A stretch of 38,959 nucleotides of DNA, from contig JAFSDM010000020.1 of assembly GCA_017436225.1 (NCBI GenBank), forward strand, positions 1 through 38,959, given 5' to 3'. The notes below the pieces were generated by a model that saw only the letters and a program-made list of their open reading frames with translations, was not told the DNA's origin and did no database searches. This document shows, in pieces, positions 7,233 through 16,443 of this stretch. The position numbers were made by a program, and so were the translations under genes. Origin of the DNA: Clostridia bacterium. GTDB taxonomy: Bacteria; Bacillota; Clostridia; Oscillospirales; Acutalibacteraceae. Numbering within the stretch: the first letter of the stretch is position 1; every line of letters starts with the position of its first letter.

Positions 7233-8612
7233 ATGCTAAACAAGTTTTTTGGAACTAAGGAATTTTATAGGCGTCTTATATTTTTAACCCTTCCTATAAT
7301 GATTCAAAACGGAATTACCAACTTTGTTAATATGTTGGATAACATTATGATTGGTCAAATTGGCACCCTTGAAATGACAGGCGTTGCCGTTAGCAATCAG
7401 CTTATATTTGTTTTTAACCTATGTGTTTTTGGCGCTCTTTCAGGGGCAGGTATTTTTGGCGCGCAGTTTTACGGCAAGGGTGACACAAAAGGCTTTAGGG
7501 ATACCTTTCGTTTTAAAATGATTTTTTGCATTGGCATTACCCTACTTTGCATTGGTATTTTTATATTTTTTGGTGATGAGCTTATAAGCATTTACCTTAA
7601 GGGCGATGGAAGTACAAAGGATGCGGCTATGTCGCTTTCCTTTGCAAAGCAATACCTATTTATAATGCTTACAGGAACTATTCCCTACACCATTGCGCAG
7701 TGCTACGCAAGCACACTTCGCGAAAAGGGTCAAACGGTTGTTCCTATGGTGGCGGGCATTGCGGCGGTTGCGGTGAATATGTCGCTTAACTATGTACTTA
7801 TATTTGGTAAGCTTGGCGCACCCAAGCTTGGTGTTGTAGGTGCAGCACTTGCCACCGTTATTTCCCGTTTTGCCGAGCTTTTAGTTGTAACTGTTTGGAC
7901 CCACACCCACAAAAAAGAAAACGAGTTTATTATTGGCGCATACAAAAGCTTTAAAATTCCCAAAAGACTTTGCGGTCAGATACTTATAAAAGGACTTCCC
8001 CTTATGCTTAATGAAACGGGTTGGGCGGCAGGTATTGCGGTAGTTAATCAGTGCTATTCGGTTAAGGGACTTAACGTTGTTGCTGCAATAAACATTTCTA
8101 CAACCTTTTTCAATGTTTTTTCAGTATCGTTTTTAGCGGTAGGTATGTCCATTGGCATATTAATAGGTCAGCAGCTTGGCTCGGGCGATACTCAAAAGGT
8201 TCGAGATACTGCTCGGCACTGCATTACATTTTCGGTTTTGGTTAGCCTGCTTATAGGTATAATATATGCAGCGCTTTCGGGCATTATTCCCTATTTATAC
8301 AAAACCGACCTCTCCGTAAAGATGTTGGCTTCAAGCTTTATGTTTATTTCTGCCGTAACAATGCCAATAGAAGCGTTTGTAAACTCCTGCTACTTTACAA
8401 TCCGTTCGGGAGGTAAAACCTTTATTACAATTTTATTTGACAGTATTTTTGTTTGGTGCGTTAGCGTACTTTCGGCATTTATTTTATGCAACTACACCTC
8501 CCTGCCGATTATTACAATTTATTTAATTTCTCAGCTATTAAATACGATTAAAGGTTTTGTAGGCTTTATATTCATTAAAAAGGGCATTTGGATTAAAAAT
8601 ATAGTTTCATAA
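7233..8612 (+). CDS. MATE-family multidrug/cation antiporter
   Basis: This 459-residue integral membrane protein has about twelve hydrophobic segments in two repeats, the hallmark of the MATE fold. It would export cationic drugs or metabolites in exchange for Na+ or H+. The N-terminal half opens with FLTLPIMIQNGITNFVNMLDNIMIGQIG, split here by its first two helices, and PKLGVVGAALATVISR ends the half; the second half starts near residue 250 with LPLMLNETGWAAG. These are the usual positions of MatE-domain motifs in the NorM/DinF-like branch of Firmicutes. The ATG has GAGGTGA 6 bases upstream. It is monocistronic, ends in a perfect hairpin terminator and is divergent from the SOS-box gene. No regulator gene is adjacent and the substrate is unknown. 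Confidence 0.93.
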   Translation: MLNKFFGTKEFYRRLIFLTLPIMIQNGITNFVNMLDNIMIGQIGTLEMTGVAVSNQLIFVFNLCVFGALSGAGIFGAQFYGKGDTKGFRDTFRFKMIFCIGITLLCIGIFIFFGDELISIYLKGDGSTKDAAMSLSFAKQYLFIMLTGTIPYTIAQCYASTLREKGQTVVPMVAGIAAVAVNMSLNYVLIFGKLGAPKLGVVGAALATVISRFAELLVVTVWTHTHKKENEFIIGAYKSFKIPKRLCGQILIKGLPLMLNETGWAAGIAVVNQCYSVKGLNVVAAINISTTFFNVFSVSFLAVGMSIGILIGQQLGSGDTQKVRDTARHCITFSVLVSLLIGIIYAALSGIIPYLYKTDLSVKMLASSFMFISAVTMPIEAFVNSCYFTIRSGGKTFITILFDSIFVWCVSVLSAFILCNYTSLPIITIYLISQLLNTIKGFVGFIFIKKGIWIKNIVS

Positions 8613-8630
8613 ATTTAATACTACAAAAAA

Positions 8631-8666
8631 ATCCGATATTCACTTAAAAATCAGTGAATATCGGAT
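8631..8666. terminator. Bidirectional terminator between the MATE gene and rhaA
   Basis: A perfect 14-bp stem (8631-8644 with 8653-8666) has an 8-base loop. It is flanked by an A run on the left, which is a T tract for the minus-strand rhaA transcript, and by AAATTTTT on the right. Confidence 0.9.
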
Positions 8667-8698
8667 AAATTTTTAATAATTTTTAATTTAGAAGGGTC

Positions 8699-9949
8699 TT
8701 ATCTTTTTAAAAGAACCTCAGCTTCGTACTTTTTAACCTCATCAAGCCAAGCGGTGCCAACAGGAACGCCGTTTTTCTCACAGAAGTAATCCCAAACTGC
8801 ACCGAATGGATAGGATTTATATTCTTCGGTAAGGGCAAGGCGAGAGGTGTAATCGCCCTCAAGCTCAAGCTTCATTAAATCTGCTGTGGGCTCTAACATT
8901 GCACGGAGAAGTGCCTTTTGCATATTGCGAGTACCGATTACCCAAGCGGCAATACGGTTAATAGAAGCATCAAAGAAATCAAGACCGATATATGTACGAT
9001 CAACGAGATTGGTGCGAACAAGGTTCTGTGCTATGCTAAGAAGCTCATCATCCATTACTACTACGTGGTCACTATCCCAACGAACGGGACGGCTTACGTG
9101 GAGAAGTAATTTATCGGTGAATAGTAAAACTGCGGGAATTTTATCTGAGATAACCTCGGTGGGATGGAAGTGACCTGCATCAAGGCAGTACATTTTATTT
9201 CTGGAAACCGCATAGCCGAGCGCAAACTCATTAGAGCCTACGGTATAGCTTTCAGCACCGATACCAAAAACCTTGCTTTCTAAAGCATCTTTGGTATATG
9301 CTTCATCATATTCAACAGAGAAAACCTCATCCAAGGCGGACATCATACGTGCTCTGGGGCCCTCTTTATCAACAGGAGTATCCTTAGAACCATCGGGGAA
9401 CCAATGGTTGGTAACACAGGTTTGACCAAGCTCTTTACCCATATATGCAGCAATTTTTCTAGATGCCTTGCAGTGACGAATCCAGAAATTGCGAACCTTT
9501 TCATCTGCGCTGGAAATGGTGTAGCCACTTTCTGCCATAGGATGGCTGAAGCAGGTGGGGTTGAAATCAAGACCAATTCCCATTTTCTTTGCCCACTCTA
9601 CCCACTTTTCAAAGTGCTTAGGCTCAAGCTCATCTAAATCTACCTTTTCATCGGTATCGGCATAAATGGCGTGAAGATTTAACTTCTGCTTACCGGGGAT
9701 TAAAGACATTGCTTTTTCAATATCTGCACGAAGCTCATCGGGTGTGGTTGCGGCACCGGGGTAATTACCGGTTGTTTGAATACCACCGCTAAGCTCAATA
9801 TCCTTAAAAAGGAAACCGTTTACATCATCACCCTGCCAGCAATGCATAGAGATAACGGTTTTTTGTAAACGTTCTAAAGCTGCATCGGTATCTACACCGA
9901 TTTTAGCATACTGTTCTTTTGCAAGTAAATAAGCCTTTTCTGTTTGCAT
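8699..9949 (-). CDS. rhaA: L-rhamnose isomerase
   Basis: This enzyme interconverts L-rhamnose and L-rhamnulose in the cytoplasm. At 416 residues it is full length (E. coli RhaA is 419). Recognisable RhaA blocks include [11 protein letters not shown] near residue 36, [19 protein letters not shown] near 181-199, [18 protein letters not shown] and [18 protein letters not shown]; the Glu, Asp and His residues in these blocks form the Mn(II) sites in the family. The ATG has AAAGGAG 5-6 bases upstream. It lies 33 bases after pfkA and shares its promoter. No rhaB, rhaD, rhaM, transporter or rhamnose regulator is in the window, so the substrate in vivo might be another aldose; some RhaA enzymes act on D-allose, L-mannose or L-lyxose. 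Confidence 0.95.
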   Translation of the reverse strand: MQTEKAYLLAKEQYAKIGVDTDAALERLQKTVISMHCWQGDDVNGFLFKDIELSGGIQTTGNYPGAATTPDELRADIEKAMSLIPGKQKLNLHAIYADTDEKVDLDELEPKHFEKWVEWAKKMGIGLDFNPTCFSHPMAESGYTISSADEKVRNFWIRHCKASRKIAAYMGKELGQTCVTNHWFPDGSKDTPVDKEGPRARMMSALDEVFSVEYDEAYTKDALESKVFGIGAESYTVGSNEFALGYAVSRNKMYCLDAGHFHPTEVISDKIPAVLLFTDKLLLHVSRPVRWDSDHVVVMDDELLSIAQNLVRTNLVDRTYIGLDFFDASINRIAAWVIGTRNMQKALLRAMLEPTADLMKLELEGDYTSRLALTEEYKSYPFGAVWDYFCEKNGVPVGTAWLDEVKKYEAEVLLKR

Positions 9950-9982
9950 AAAAATTCTCCTTTATATTAATAATTCATTATA

Positions 9983-10945
9983 TTAAAAAGAAATAGTATC
10001 TGCAATACGATAAGCATCACTATCTAAGGGTTTGGTCATTTGAAGGGCTTCAAAAATATCACGATTAATAATAAGACCTTTATCATAGCAAATAACACGG
10101 TTGCCAACGCCACGACGTAAAAGTTCAACAGCGGCATTACCCATTAAGCTTGCCATAACTCTATCACGAACGGAAGGATTACCGCCACGCTGAACGTGAC
10201 CTAAGATGGTTGCGCGGGATTCGATACCTGTTTTTGCTTCAATCTCTTTAGCGATATCATGCGCAGATTTTTCAAAGCCTTCAGCAACGATAATAATAAA
10301 GTGCTCCTTACCTGTTTTACGGGTTATTTCAATCTTTTTAATTACGTTATCAATATCGCAGGGAATTTCGGGCACTAAAACACTTAAAGCACCAACTGCA
10401 ATACCTGTTTGAAGGGCTAAGTGGCCTGCGTGCCTACCCATAACCTCAACAACACTGCAACGGTCATGTGACTGAGTAGTATCACGAAGCTTATCAATCA
10501 TATCTACTGCGGTATTCATTGCGGTATCAAAACCGATAGTGTAATCGGTTGAGGTAATATCATTATCGATTGTAGCGGGAATACCAACACAAGGAATACC
10601 CCTTAAGGATAAATCTCTGGCGCCACGGAAGGAACCGTCACCTCCGATAACTACGATACCTTCAATACCGAATTTTTTACAATTGTCAACCGCTTTTTGA
10701 ATACCCTCTTCGGTTTTGAATTCGGGACAACGCGCGGTAAAAAGACGTGTGCCACCGCGATGAATAATACCGGAAACGTCGCGAACCTCCAAAGGATAAA
10801 CAACACCTTCGATAAGGCCGTTATAGCCACGCTCAATACCCATAACATTCATACCCATTGAACAGGCAGTGCGAACAACGGCACGAACGGCAGCGTTCAT
10901 ACCCGGAGCGTCACCGCCACTAGTTAAAACACCAATTGTTTTCAT
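9983..10945 (-). CDS. pfkA: ATP-dependent 6-phosphofructokinase
   Basis: This is the committed glycolytic step, fructose-6-phosphate + ATP to fructose-1,6-bisphosphate. The 320-residue protein has all PfkA motifs: GGDAPGMN at 10-17 (ATP site), GGDGSFRGA, PATIDNDI with the catalytic Asp, VVEVMGRHAGHLA (substrate loop) and GHVQRGGNPSVRDR (allosteric/substrate site). The Gly at GGDGS rather than Lys indicates ATP, not pyrophosphate, as phosphoryl donor. The start at 10945 follows AGGAGG by 5-6 bases; the frame open to 10981 adds 12 unrelated residues. It is transcribed from its own promoter at the end of dnaE, ahead of rhaA. Pyruvate kinase, which often follows pfkA in Firmicutes, is not here. 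Confidence 0.97.
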   Translation of the reverse strand: MKTIGVLTSGGDAPGMNAAVRAVVRTACSMGMNVMGIERGYNGLIEGVVYPLEVRDVSGIIHRGGTRLFTARCPEFKTEEGIQKAVDNCKKFGIEGIVVIGGDGSFRGARDLSLRGIPCVGIPATIDNDITSTDYTIGFDTAMNTAVDMIDKLRDTTQSHDRCSVVEVMGRHAGHLALQTGIAVGALSVLVPEIPCDIDNVIKKIEITRKTGKEHFIIIVAEGFEKSAHDIAKEIEAKTGIESRATILGHVQRGGNPSVRDRVMASLMGNAAVELLRRGVGNRVICYDKGLIINRDIFEALQMTKPLDSDAYRIADTISF

Positions 10946-11055
10946 ACAAATCCTCCTATAAACTAAAACACGCAAAATCAAGCTTCTATAATTAAGTTAA
11001 ACTAAAATTTAACTGATTTGCGCTAATCTTGACATTATATATCATTATCTAATAC

Positions 11056-11084
11056 ATTCTAGCACAAAAGAAATTATTATTCAA
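11056..11084 (-). promoter_or_regulatory. Promoter for pfkA-rhaA inside the end of dnaE
   Basis: On the minus strand TTGAAT (11079-11084), a 17-base spacer and TAGAAT (11056-11061) are preceded by TGC, giving an extended -10. The -35 box lies in the last codons of dnaE. The leader would be about 100 bases. Confidence 0.6.
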
Positions 11085-14000
11085 CAGATTTTACATTATT
11101 TTCTCCTAAAAAGTCACATAATTTTTTCCATTTTTCAGAATTTTCCTTAAAATCTGCAAATTTTGATGCTTTAAATCTCTTTTTTGTATCTTCACAATAG
11201 ATAATAACCTCTGCTCCGCTTGTTCCAAGCTGTAAATTTATTTTGCCCAGAATTTGCTCATCAAAGGTGGGAATTCGCAAATAAAGTTTTGAAAAGTTGC
11301 GAGCTTTACCTTCAATAATTTTTGCGCTTTCCAAGGTTTCACAAATGATTTCGGCGGGTCGGTCTTCACTTTCCGAAACACGACCTGTAATATGCACTAT
11401 TTCGCCCGGATTTAAAAGGGCGCGCGCTTTAAGGTGGAGCTTTGGAAATACAGTAACGCCAATAGCGTCATACATATCCTCAACCGTTAAAAATGCCATT
11501 AGGTCACCCTTTTTGGTTGATTTATTCTTAACATCGTTAATTAAAACAACCAAGGATACCTTTTCAGAGTCCTTTATTTCGTGTTCTAAAATCTGCTTGG
11601 TGTTTTTAGCGCCAACAAGCTCTGCAAAGCCACGGTAGGCATCAAGCGGATGACCCGAAAGATATAGACCTGTTGATTCTTTTTCAAAATTAAGAATTTC
11701 CTTTAGCGGCATTTCGGGAAGAGGGGGAATAATGTGGCTTATATCCACCCCTCCGCTCATCTGTTCAATATCATCAAAAAGGGACATTTGACCCCCTGCG
11801 CTTCGTTCATACTCCTGTTCGGCGGCGGCTACCACCAAATCAAGACACTGAAGCATTTGGCGGCGGTTATAACCAAAGCCATCCATAGCTCCGCTTTTTA
11901 TAAGACCTTCTAGTGCGCGGCGATTAAAATCTCTGCCCTGCATTCTAAGGCAAAAATCGTATAAAGAATCAAAGCGTTTTTCTTTTCTAAGCTCTATAAT
12001 TCTTTTAATAAAGCCTGCGCCGAGGTTTTTTATAGCCAACATACCAAAGCGGATATTATTACCCGAAACGCTGAAATCAAGATTGCTTTCATTAACGTCG
12101 GGCGGTAGAATTTTAATACCAAGCCTTGCACATTCGGCGCTGTACTGAGTAACCTTTCCGCCAAAGGCGAGAACGCTTGAAAGAAGCGCCGCCATATACT
12201 CCCTTGGGTAATGGCATTTTAAATACGCTGTCTGATAGGCTACAACGGTGTACGCCGCCGCGTGAGATTTATTAAAGGCATAGGAACTGAAAAGCGCTAC
12301 GTCATCATATATTTCTTTAGCTACGCTTTCGGGAACGCCACGCGCAACGGCACCTTCGGCAATGACTGTACCGTTTTCATCCTTAGCGCCGTAAATAAAG
12401 GTTTCCCTTTCCTTTGCCATTACGTCGTGCTTCTTTTTAGACATTGCACGGCGAACAATATCCGCTCTGCCAAGAGAATAACCCGCAAGACTACGGAAAA
12501 TTTGCATAACCTGTTCCTGATAAACTATACAACCGTAGGTGATATTTAAAATTGGCTTTAAAAGCTCGGTTTTATAGGTGATTTTATCGGGATTATGACG
12601 GTTATAAATATAGGTAGGTATGGATTTTCTGGGACCTGGTCTGTAAAGGGATAAAATTGCTGTTAAATCCTCTAAATTTTCGGGTCCAAAGGAACGAAGA
12701 ACGTTTTTCATACCCTCCGACTCGAACTGAAAAACGCCCTCGGTGAAGCCATCTGCCATCATTTTTATTGTTTCTTTATCATCAAGCGGAATATTTTCTA
12801 TATTAAAATCGGGGCTGAATTTACGTATCATTTTTCCTGCGTCGGAAATTACGGTAAGGTTTCTAAGCCCTAAAAAGTCCATTTTCAAAAGTCCAAGCTC
12901 TTCAAGCTCGGTCATAGTAAACTGAGTAACGATAGACTCATCGTTAAGTGCTAAAGGCACATATTCACTAACTACCTTATCGGCGATAACTACGCCTGCC
13001 GCGTGAGTAGATGCGTGGCGTGGCATACCTTCGATTTTTTTGGACATTTTAATAAGCTCACGGGTCTGCTCATCCATATCGTAAAGGCTTTTTAAATCGG
13101 GAGAGCTTTCCATTGCTTTTTCGATGGTGATACCCAGCTCATTTGGAATGAGCTTTGCTACTCTATCAACGGCGTTATATGGCATACCCATAACTCTACC
13201 GACATCACGCACGGCGGCGCGCGCCGCCATAGTACCAAAGGTAACAATCTGCGCAACGTGGTCGGCGCCGTATTTTGAAATAACGTAATCTATTACTTCG
13301 CCTCTGCGAACGTAACAAAAATCTACGTCGAAATCGGGCATAGATACACGCTCGGGGTTTAAAAAGCGCTCAAAAAGGAGACCGTATTTTATAGGGTCAA
13401 TTCCTGTTATCCCAATGCAATATGCAACAAGACTACCCGCGCCCGAGCCTCTGCCGGGACCTACGGGGATACCATTTTTCTTAGCAAAGGCTACGTAATC
13501 CTGCACTATTAAAAAGTAGTCTACAAAGCCCATGCTATGAATTACAGAAAGCTCATATTCAAGCCTTTCCACCGCTTCCTTAGATGGGTTTTGACCGTAA
13601 TATTTATAAAGACCTTCATAACTCATTTGGCGAAGATGCTCTAAATGGTTTTTCTCGCCAATATCAAAAACAGGAAGCTTTAATTTATGAAATTCGAACT
13701 CTACATTACACCTTTCGGCGATTTTCAGAGTATTGGCTACAGCTTCAGGAGCATCGGGGAAAAGAGCTGACATCTGCTCCCCCGTTTTAAGATAAAACTC
13801 CTCGGTTTCAAAGGACATTAAATCTTCATCATCTAATTTTTTGCCCGTACCAATAGCTAGTAAAACATTTTGCATTTGGTAATCTTTTTTCTCAATATAA
13901 TGCACGTCGTTGGTGCAAACAAGCGGTATACCCGTTTCAAAAGAGATTTTTTTAAGTCCGTTATTTACTGTAAGCTGTTCTTTAATACCGTTATTTTGAA

Positions 14001-14520
14001 GTTCCAAATAAAAATTATCTTCACCAAAAATCTCGGCAAATTCCAAAGCCGTTTCTTTAGCTTTATTATAGTTGCCGAAAAGCAATAAATTAGGAATTTC
14101 GCCCGCAAGACACGCCGATAGACAGATAAGACCTTCGCTATGCGCTTTAAGTAACTCTTTATCTATTCTGGGTCTTGTATAAAAGCCTTCGGTAAAGCCA
14201 AGGGACACCATTTTAATAAGATTTTGGTAACCCTTTAAATTTTTACAAAGAAGTATCAAATGATGATAGTTTTTATCATCGGTTCTTTGTTTTTCAAAAC
14301 GACTTTTGGGAGCAACATAGACCTCACAACCAATAATTGGCTTAATCCCTGCCGCCTTGGCTTTTTTATAAAAATCCATAACGCCGTACATAACACCGTG
14401 GTCGGAAATGGCTACCGCCGACTGACCCGCCGCTTTAACGGCATCGAAAAGGCGGTCAATTCTTGCTGCGCCGTCTAAAAGGCTATACTCGGTATGAAGA
14501 TGCAGATGTGTAAAATCCAT
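11077..14520 (-). CDS. dnaE: DNA polymerase III alpha subunit, DnaE type
   Basis: This is a replicative C-family DNA polymerase. The 1147-residue protein has an N-terminal PHP domain (about 1-275, opening with THLHLHTEYSLLDG), a palm with the catalytic aspartates in MPDFDVDF (Asp398 and Asp400; the third is in KMDFLGLRNL near 550), fingers, a tandem helix-hairpin-helix region with GAMDGFGYNRRQM, and an OB fold near the C-terminus (about 975-1060). The length and lack of a proofreading exonuclease domain mark it as DnaE, not PolC; in Firmicutes DnaE usually extends primers before PolC takes over. Several PHP metal ligands appear intact (HLHLH, SDHG, NDVHY). The ATG follows GGGGGGAG. It sits 111 bases after whiA. 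Confidence 0.97.
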   Translation of the reverse strand: MDFTHLHLHTEYSLLDGAARIDRLFDAVKAAGQSAVAISDHGVMYGVMDFYKKAKAAGIKPIIGCEVYVAPKSRFEKQRTDDKNYHHLILLCKNLKGYQNLIKMVSLGFTEGFYTRPRIDKELLKAHSEGLICLSACLAGEIPNLLLFGNYNKAKETALEFAEIFGEDNFYLELQNNGIKEQLTVNNGLKKISFETGIPLVCTNDVHYIEKKDYQMQNVLLAIGTGKKLDDEDLMSFETEEFYLKTGEQMSALFPDAPEAVANTLKIAERCNVEFEFHKLKLPVFDIGEKNHLEHLRQMSYEGLYKYYGQNPSKEAVERLEYELSVIHSMGFVDYFLIVQDYVAFAKKNGIPVGPGRGSGAGSLVAYCIGITGIDPIKYGLLFERFLNPERVSMPDFDVDFCYVRRGEVIDYVISKYGADHVAQIVTFGTMAARAAVRDVGRVMGMPYNAVDRVAKLIPNELGITIEKAMESSPDLKSLYDMDEQTRELIKMSKKIEGMPRHASTHAAGVVIADKVVSEYVPLALNDESIVTQFTMTELEELGLLKMDFLGLRNLTVISDAGKMIRKFSPDFNIENIPLDDKETIKMMADGFTEGVFQFESEGMKNVLRSFGPENLEDLTAILSLYRPGPRKSIPTYIYNRHNPDKITYKTELLKPILNITYGCIVYQEQVMQIFRSLAGYSLGRADIVRRAMSKKKHDVMAKERETFIYGAKDENGTVIAEGAVARGVPESVAKEIYDDVALFSSYAFNKSHAAAYTVVAYQTAYLKCHYPREYMAALLSSVLAFGGKVTQYSAECARLGIKILPPDVNESNLDFSVSGNNIRFGMLAIKNLGAGFIKRIIELRKEKRFDSLYDFCLRMQGRDFNRRALEGLIKSGAMDGFGYNRRQMLQCLDLVVAAAEQEYERSAGGQMSLFDDIEQMSGGVDISHIIPPLPEMPLKEILNFEKESTGLYLSGHPLDAYRGFAELVGAKNTKQILEHEIKDSEKVSLVVLINDVKNKSTKKGDLMAFLTVEDMYDAIGVTVFPKLHLKARALLNPGEIVHITGRVSESEDRPAEIICETLESAKIIEGKARNFSKLYLRIPTFDEQILGKINLQLGTSGAEVIIYCEDTKKRFKASKFADFKENSEKWKKLCDFLGENNVKSVE

Positions 14521-14631
14521 TTTACTCCCCCCTTTTTTAAAACTATAAACTATTAACTGTCAGAGGCTTACGCCTAACTATCGGCAATTTTATCGCACTT
14601 TTATTTTAAACATTTACACAGCAAACGATAG

Positions 14632-15528
14632 TTACAAGCTCTTTGCTATGCTAACAAGTCTGTTAAGTCTATGATTAAGACCCGATTTGGTTATGGTATT
14701 ACCCGAAATATTAACAAGCTCGGTAAGGCTTGCTTCGGGATTTTGACTCCTTAATTCGGCGGCAAATTTAAGCTCAGCAGAAAGTTTTTCATAGTCTCCG
14801 TTTTGCTTTATTTTTTCTATTGCCGAATTTTGTGCCACCGCCGCATTAACGGTTTTTGAAATATTGGCAACCTCACAATTACTAATGCGGTTATAGTGAT
14901 TTCGCATATCCTTATAAACCTTAATTCCTGCAAGCTCTAAGGTGTGATTTGTTGCCTGAATTGAGGTTAAAAGGTCTTCAATGTTTTCGCTTTCCTTAAA
15001 ATAAACAACGTGGGTTTGTCCCCTTAAGGTTTTTTTAGGCTTTAAGCCCATTTCGCGCAAAATTTCACAAAATTCATCCGTTAATCTGGCATTTTTTATT
15101 GGGAATTCTGCGTGATATTCTTTTTTGGGGTCGCTTACAATTCCGCACGCCAAAAAGGCTCCCCTTACAAAAGAGGATTTGCAACACTCATCCTCAATAT
15201 TTTGATATTTTATAACATTATCGCCAAGCGAAAATCCAAAATACCCTAAGGAATTTAAAATCTCAGTACACTTTTTTTCATTATCTACCGTTACGGTAAA
15301 GTAATCACGCTTACTTCCACCGCCCGAAATATTAGGATTTACCGCAAAGCAGGAATGAAGCAGATAGGTAATACGCTCTACCACCACTTCGCTTTCGGTG
15401 GAAATCGATATAAGCCTTTCAGAAAACGCCCTACCAAACAGTAAAATGCCGTAGCATTCGGCAATTTTACAGCAAGTGGGCGTTTCAAGCTTTGCTAATT
15501 CACTTTTTACATCAGAGGTAAATGACAA
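14632..15528 (-). CDS. whiA: WhiA-family sporulation/cell division regulator
   Basis: This 298-residue DNA-binding protein is related to LAGLIDADG homing endonucleases but lacks nuclease activity. In actinobacteria WhiA drives sporulation genes; in Bacillus it affects division and chromosome segregation. The N-terminal region (about 1-85), the LAGLIDADG-like part (FVRGAFLACGIVSDPKKEYHAEF near 119-141) and the C-terminal helix-turn-helix with SGLNHRLNRLVSIA are all visible. The start is TTG at 15528: it gives the family N-terminus MSFTSDVKSEL and has GGGGG 8 bases upstream. It lies 15 bases after rapZ. In most Firmicutes yvcK intervenes between rapZ and whiA; here it is missing. Confidence 0.95.
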   Translation of the reverse strand: MSFTSDVKSELAKLETPTCCKIAECYGILLFGRAFSERLISISTESEVVVERITYLLHSCFAVNPNISGGGSKRDYFTVTVDNEKKCTEILNSLGYFGFSLGDNVIKYQNIEDECCKSSFVRGAFLACGIVSDPKKEYHAEFPIKNARLTDEFCEILREMGLKPKKTLRGQTHVVYFKESENIEDLLTSIQATNHTLELAGIKVYKDMRNHYNRISNCEVANISKTVNAAVAQNSAIEKIKQNGDYEKLSAELKFAAELRSQNPEASLTELVNISGNTITKSGLNHRLNRLVSIAKSL

Positions 15529-15543
15529 AACGCCGCCCCCTAT

Positions 15544-16404
15544 TTATCTTTTTTCAATATCTCTATGGCTAACGCTAACGCGATAACCAAGCTCTTTAAC
15601 TCTTTTATAAATAAGCTCGGCAAAGGTAACCGAACGGTGCTTACCGCCCGTACAACCAACCGCTATTACAAGCTGACTTTTACCCTCCTCTAAATACTTA
15701 GGAAGCGCAAATTCAATAAGGTCTAAAATCTTGTTTGCAAATTCTTTTGAAGCATCAAAGTTCATCACATAGCTTGAAACGGCTTCATCAAGCCCTGTAA
15801 GCGGCTTTAATTCATCAATATAAAACGGATTTGGCAAACATCGAACATCGAAAACCAAATTGGCATCTGCCGCGGGGCCGTACTTAAAGCCAAACGACAC
15901 AACAGAAATATTAAAGGAGCTAACCCCCTCACCGACAAAAAGTCTTGAAAGCTGATTTTTAAGCTGCCCCGACTTTAAATTGGTGGTATCAATAACAAAA
16001 TTCGACATTGCGCGAATGTTTTGAAGCATAGCTCTTTCTTTTTTTACCGCCTGATTAATGGTAATGTTATATTCATCACAAAGGGGATGCTTACGCCTTG
16101 TTTCACTATAACGGCGAGCAAGCTCTACATTGGATGCATCCAAAAAAACAATTTTGTAAAAAACATTTTCATCAGAAAGAGTTTTGAAAACCTTTTCTAT
16201 ATTATTAAAGGCATCACCGCTTCTTATATCGGTAACGATTGCGATTTTTGAAACGTTAAGCTCACCTTTTTTTGCCAAATCTACAAAGGAAGTAATAAGC
16301 ATAGGCGGAATATTATCAATACAGTAAAAACCTAAATCCTCCAGTGCATTTGCGGCATTAGATTTACCTGCGCCCGACATACCTGTTAAAAATATAAATT
16401 CCAT
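15544..16404 (-). CDS. rapZ: RapZ/YvcJ-family nucleotide-binding RNase adapter protein
   Basis: This is a 286-residue P-loop protein. In E. coli RapZ binds GlmZ small RNA and controls amino-sugar synthesis; in Bacillus YvcJ hydrolyses GTP and is linked to competence. The Walker A motif GMSGAGKS is at 8-15, the DIRSGD motif is near 60, and the C-terminal domain carries GCTGGKHRSV near 248-257, the region that binds RNA or metabolite in E. coli RapZ. The ATG has GGGAG upstream. The neighbours murB (wall precursor) upstream and whiA downstream are the usual partners. The E. coli sRNA partners are not expected in Clostridia, so the adapter name is a family label only. Confidence 0.95.
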   Translation of the reverse strand: MEFIFLTGMSGAGKSNAANALEDLGFYCIDNIPPMLITSFVDLAKKGELNVSKIAIVTDIRSGDAFNNIEKVFKTLSDENVFYKIVFLDASNVELARRYSETRRKHPLCDEYNITINQAVKKERAMLQNIRAMSNFVIDTTNLKSGQLKNQLSRLFVGEGVSSFNISVVSFGFKYGPAADANLVFDVRCLPNPFYIDELKPLTGLDEAVSSYVMNFDASKEFANKILDLIEFALPKYLEEGKSQLVIAVGCTGGKHRSVTFAELIYKRVKELGYRVSVSHRDIEKR

Positions 16405-16443
16405 TTTGCTCTCACTCCCTTTTAAATTTTATTATTTTAAAAA

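Noticed and set aside
14521..14631. Separate promoter or RNA in the whiA-dnaE gap
   Set aside because: A short AGGCTTACGCCT palindrome and AT-rich stretches are present, but there is no -35/-10 pair with normal spacing and no terminator.
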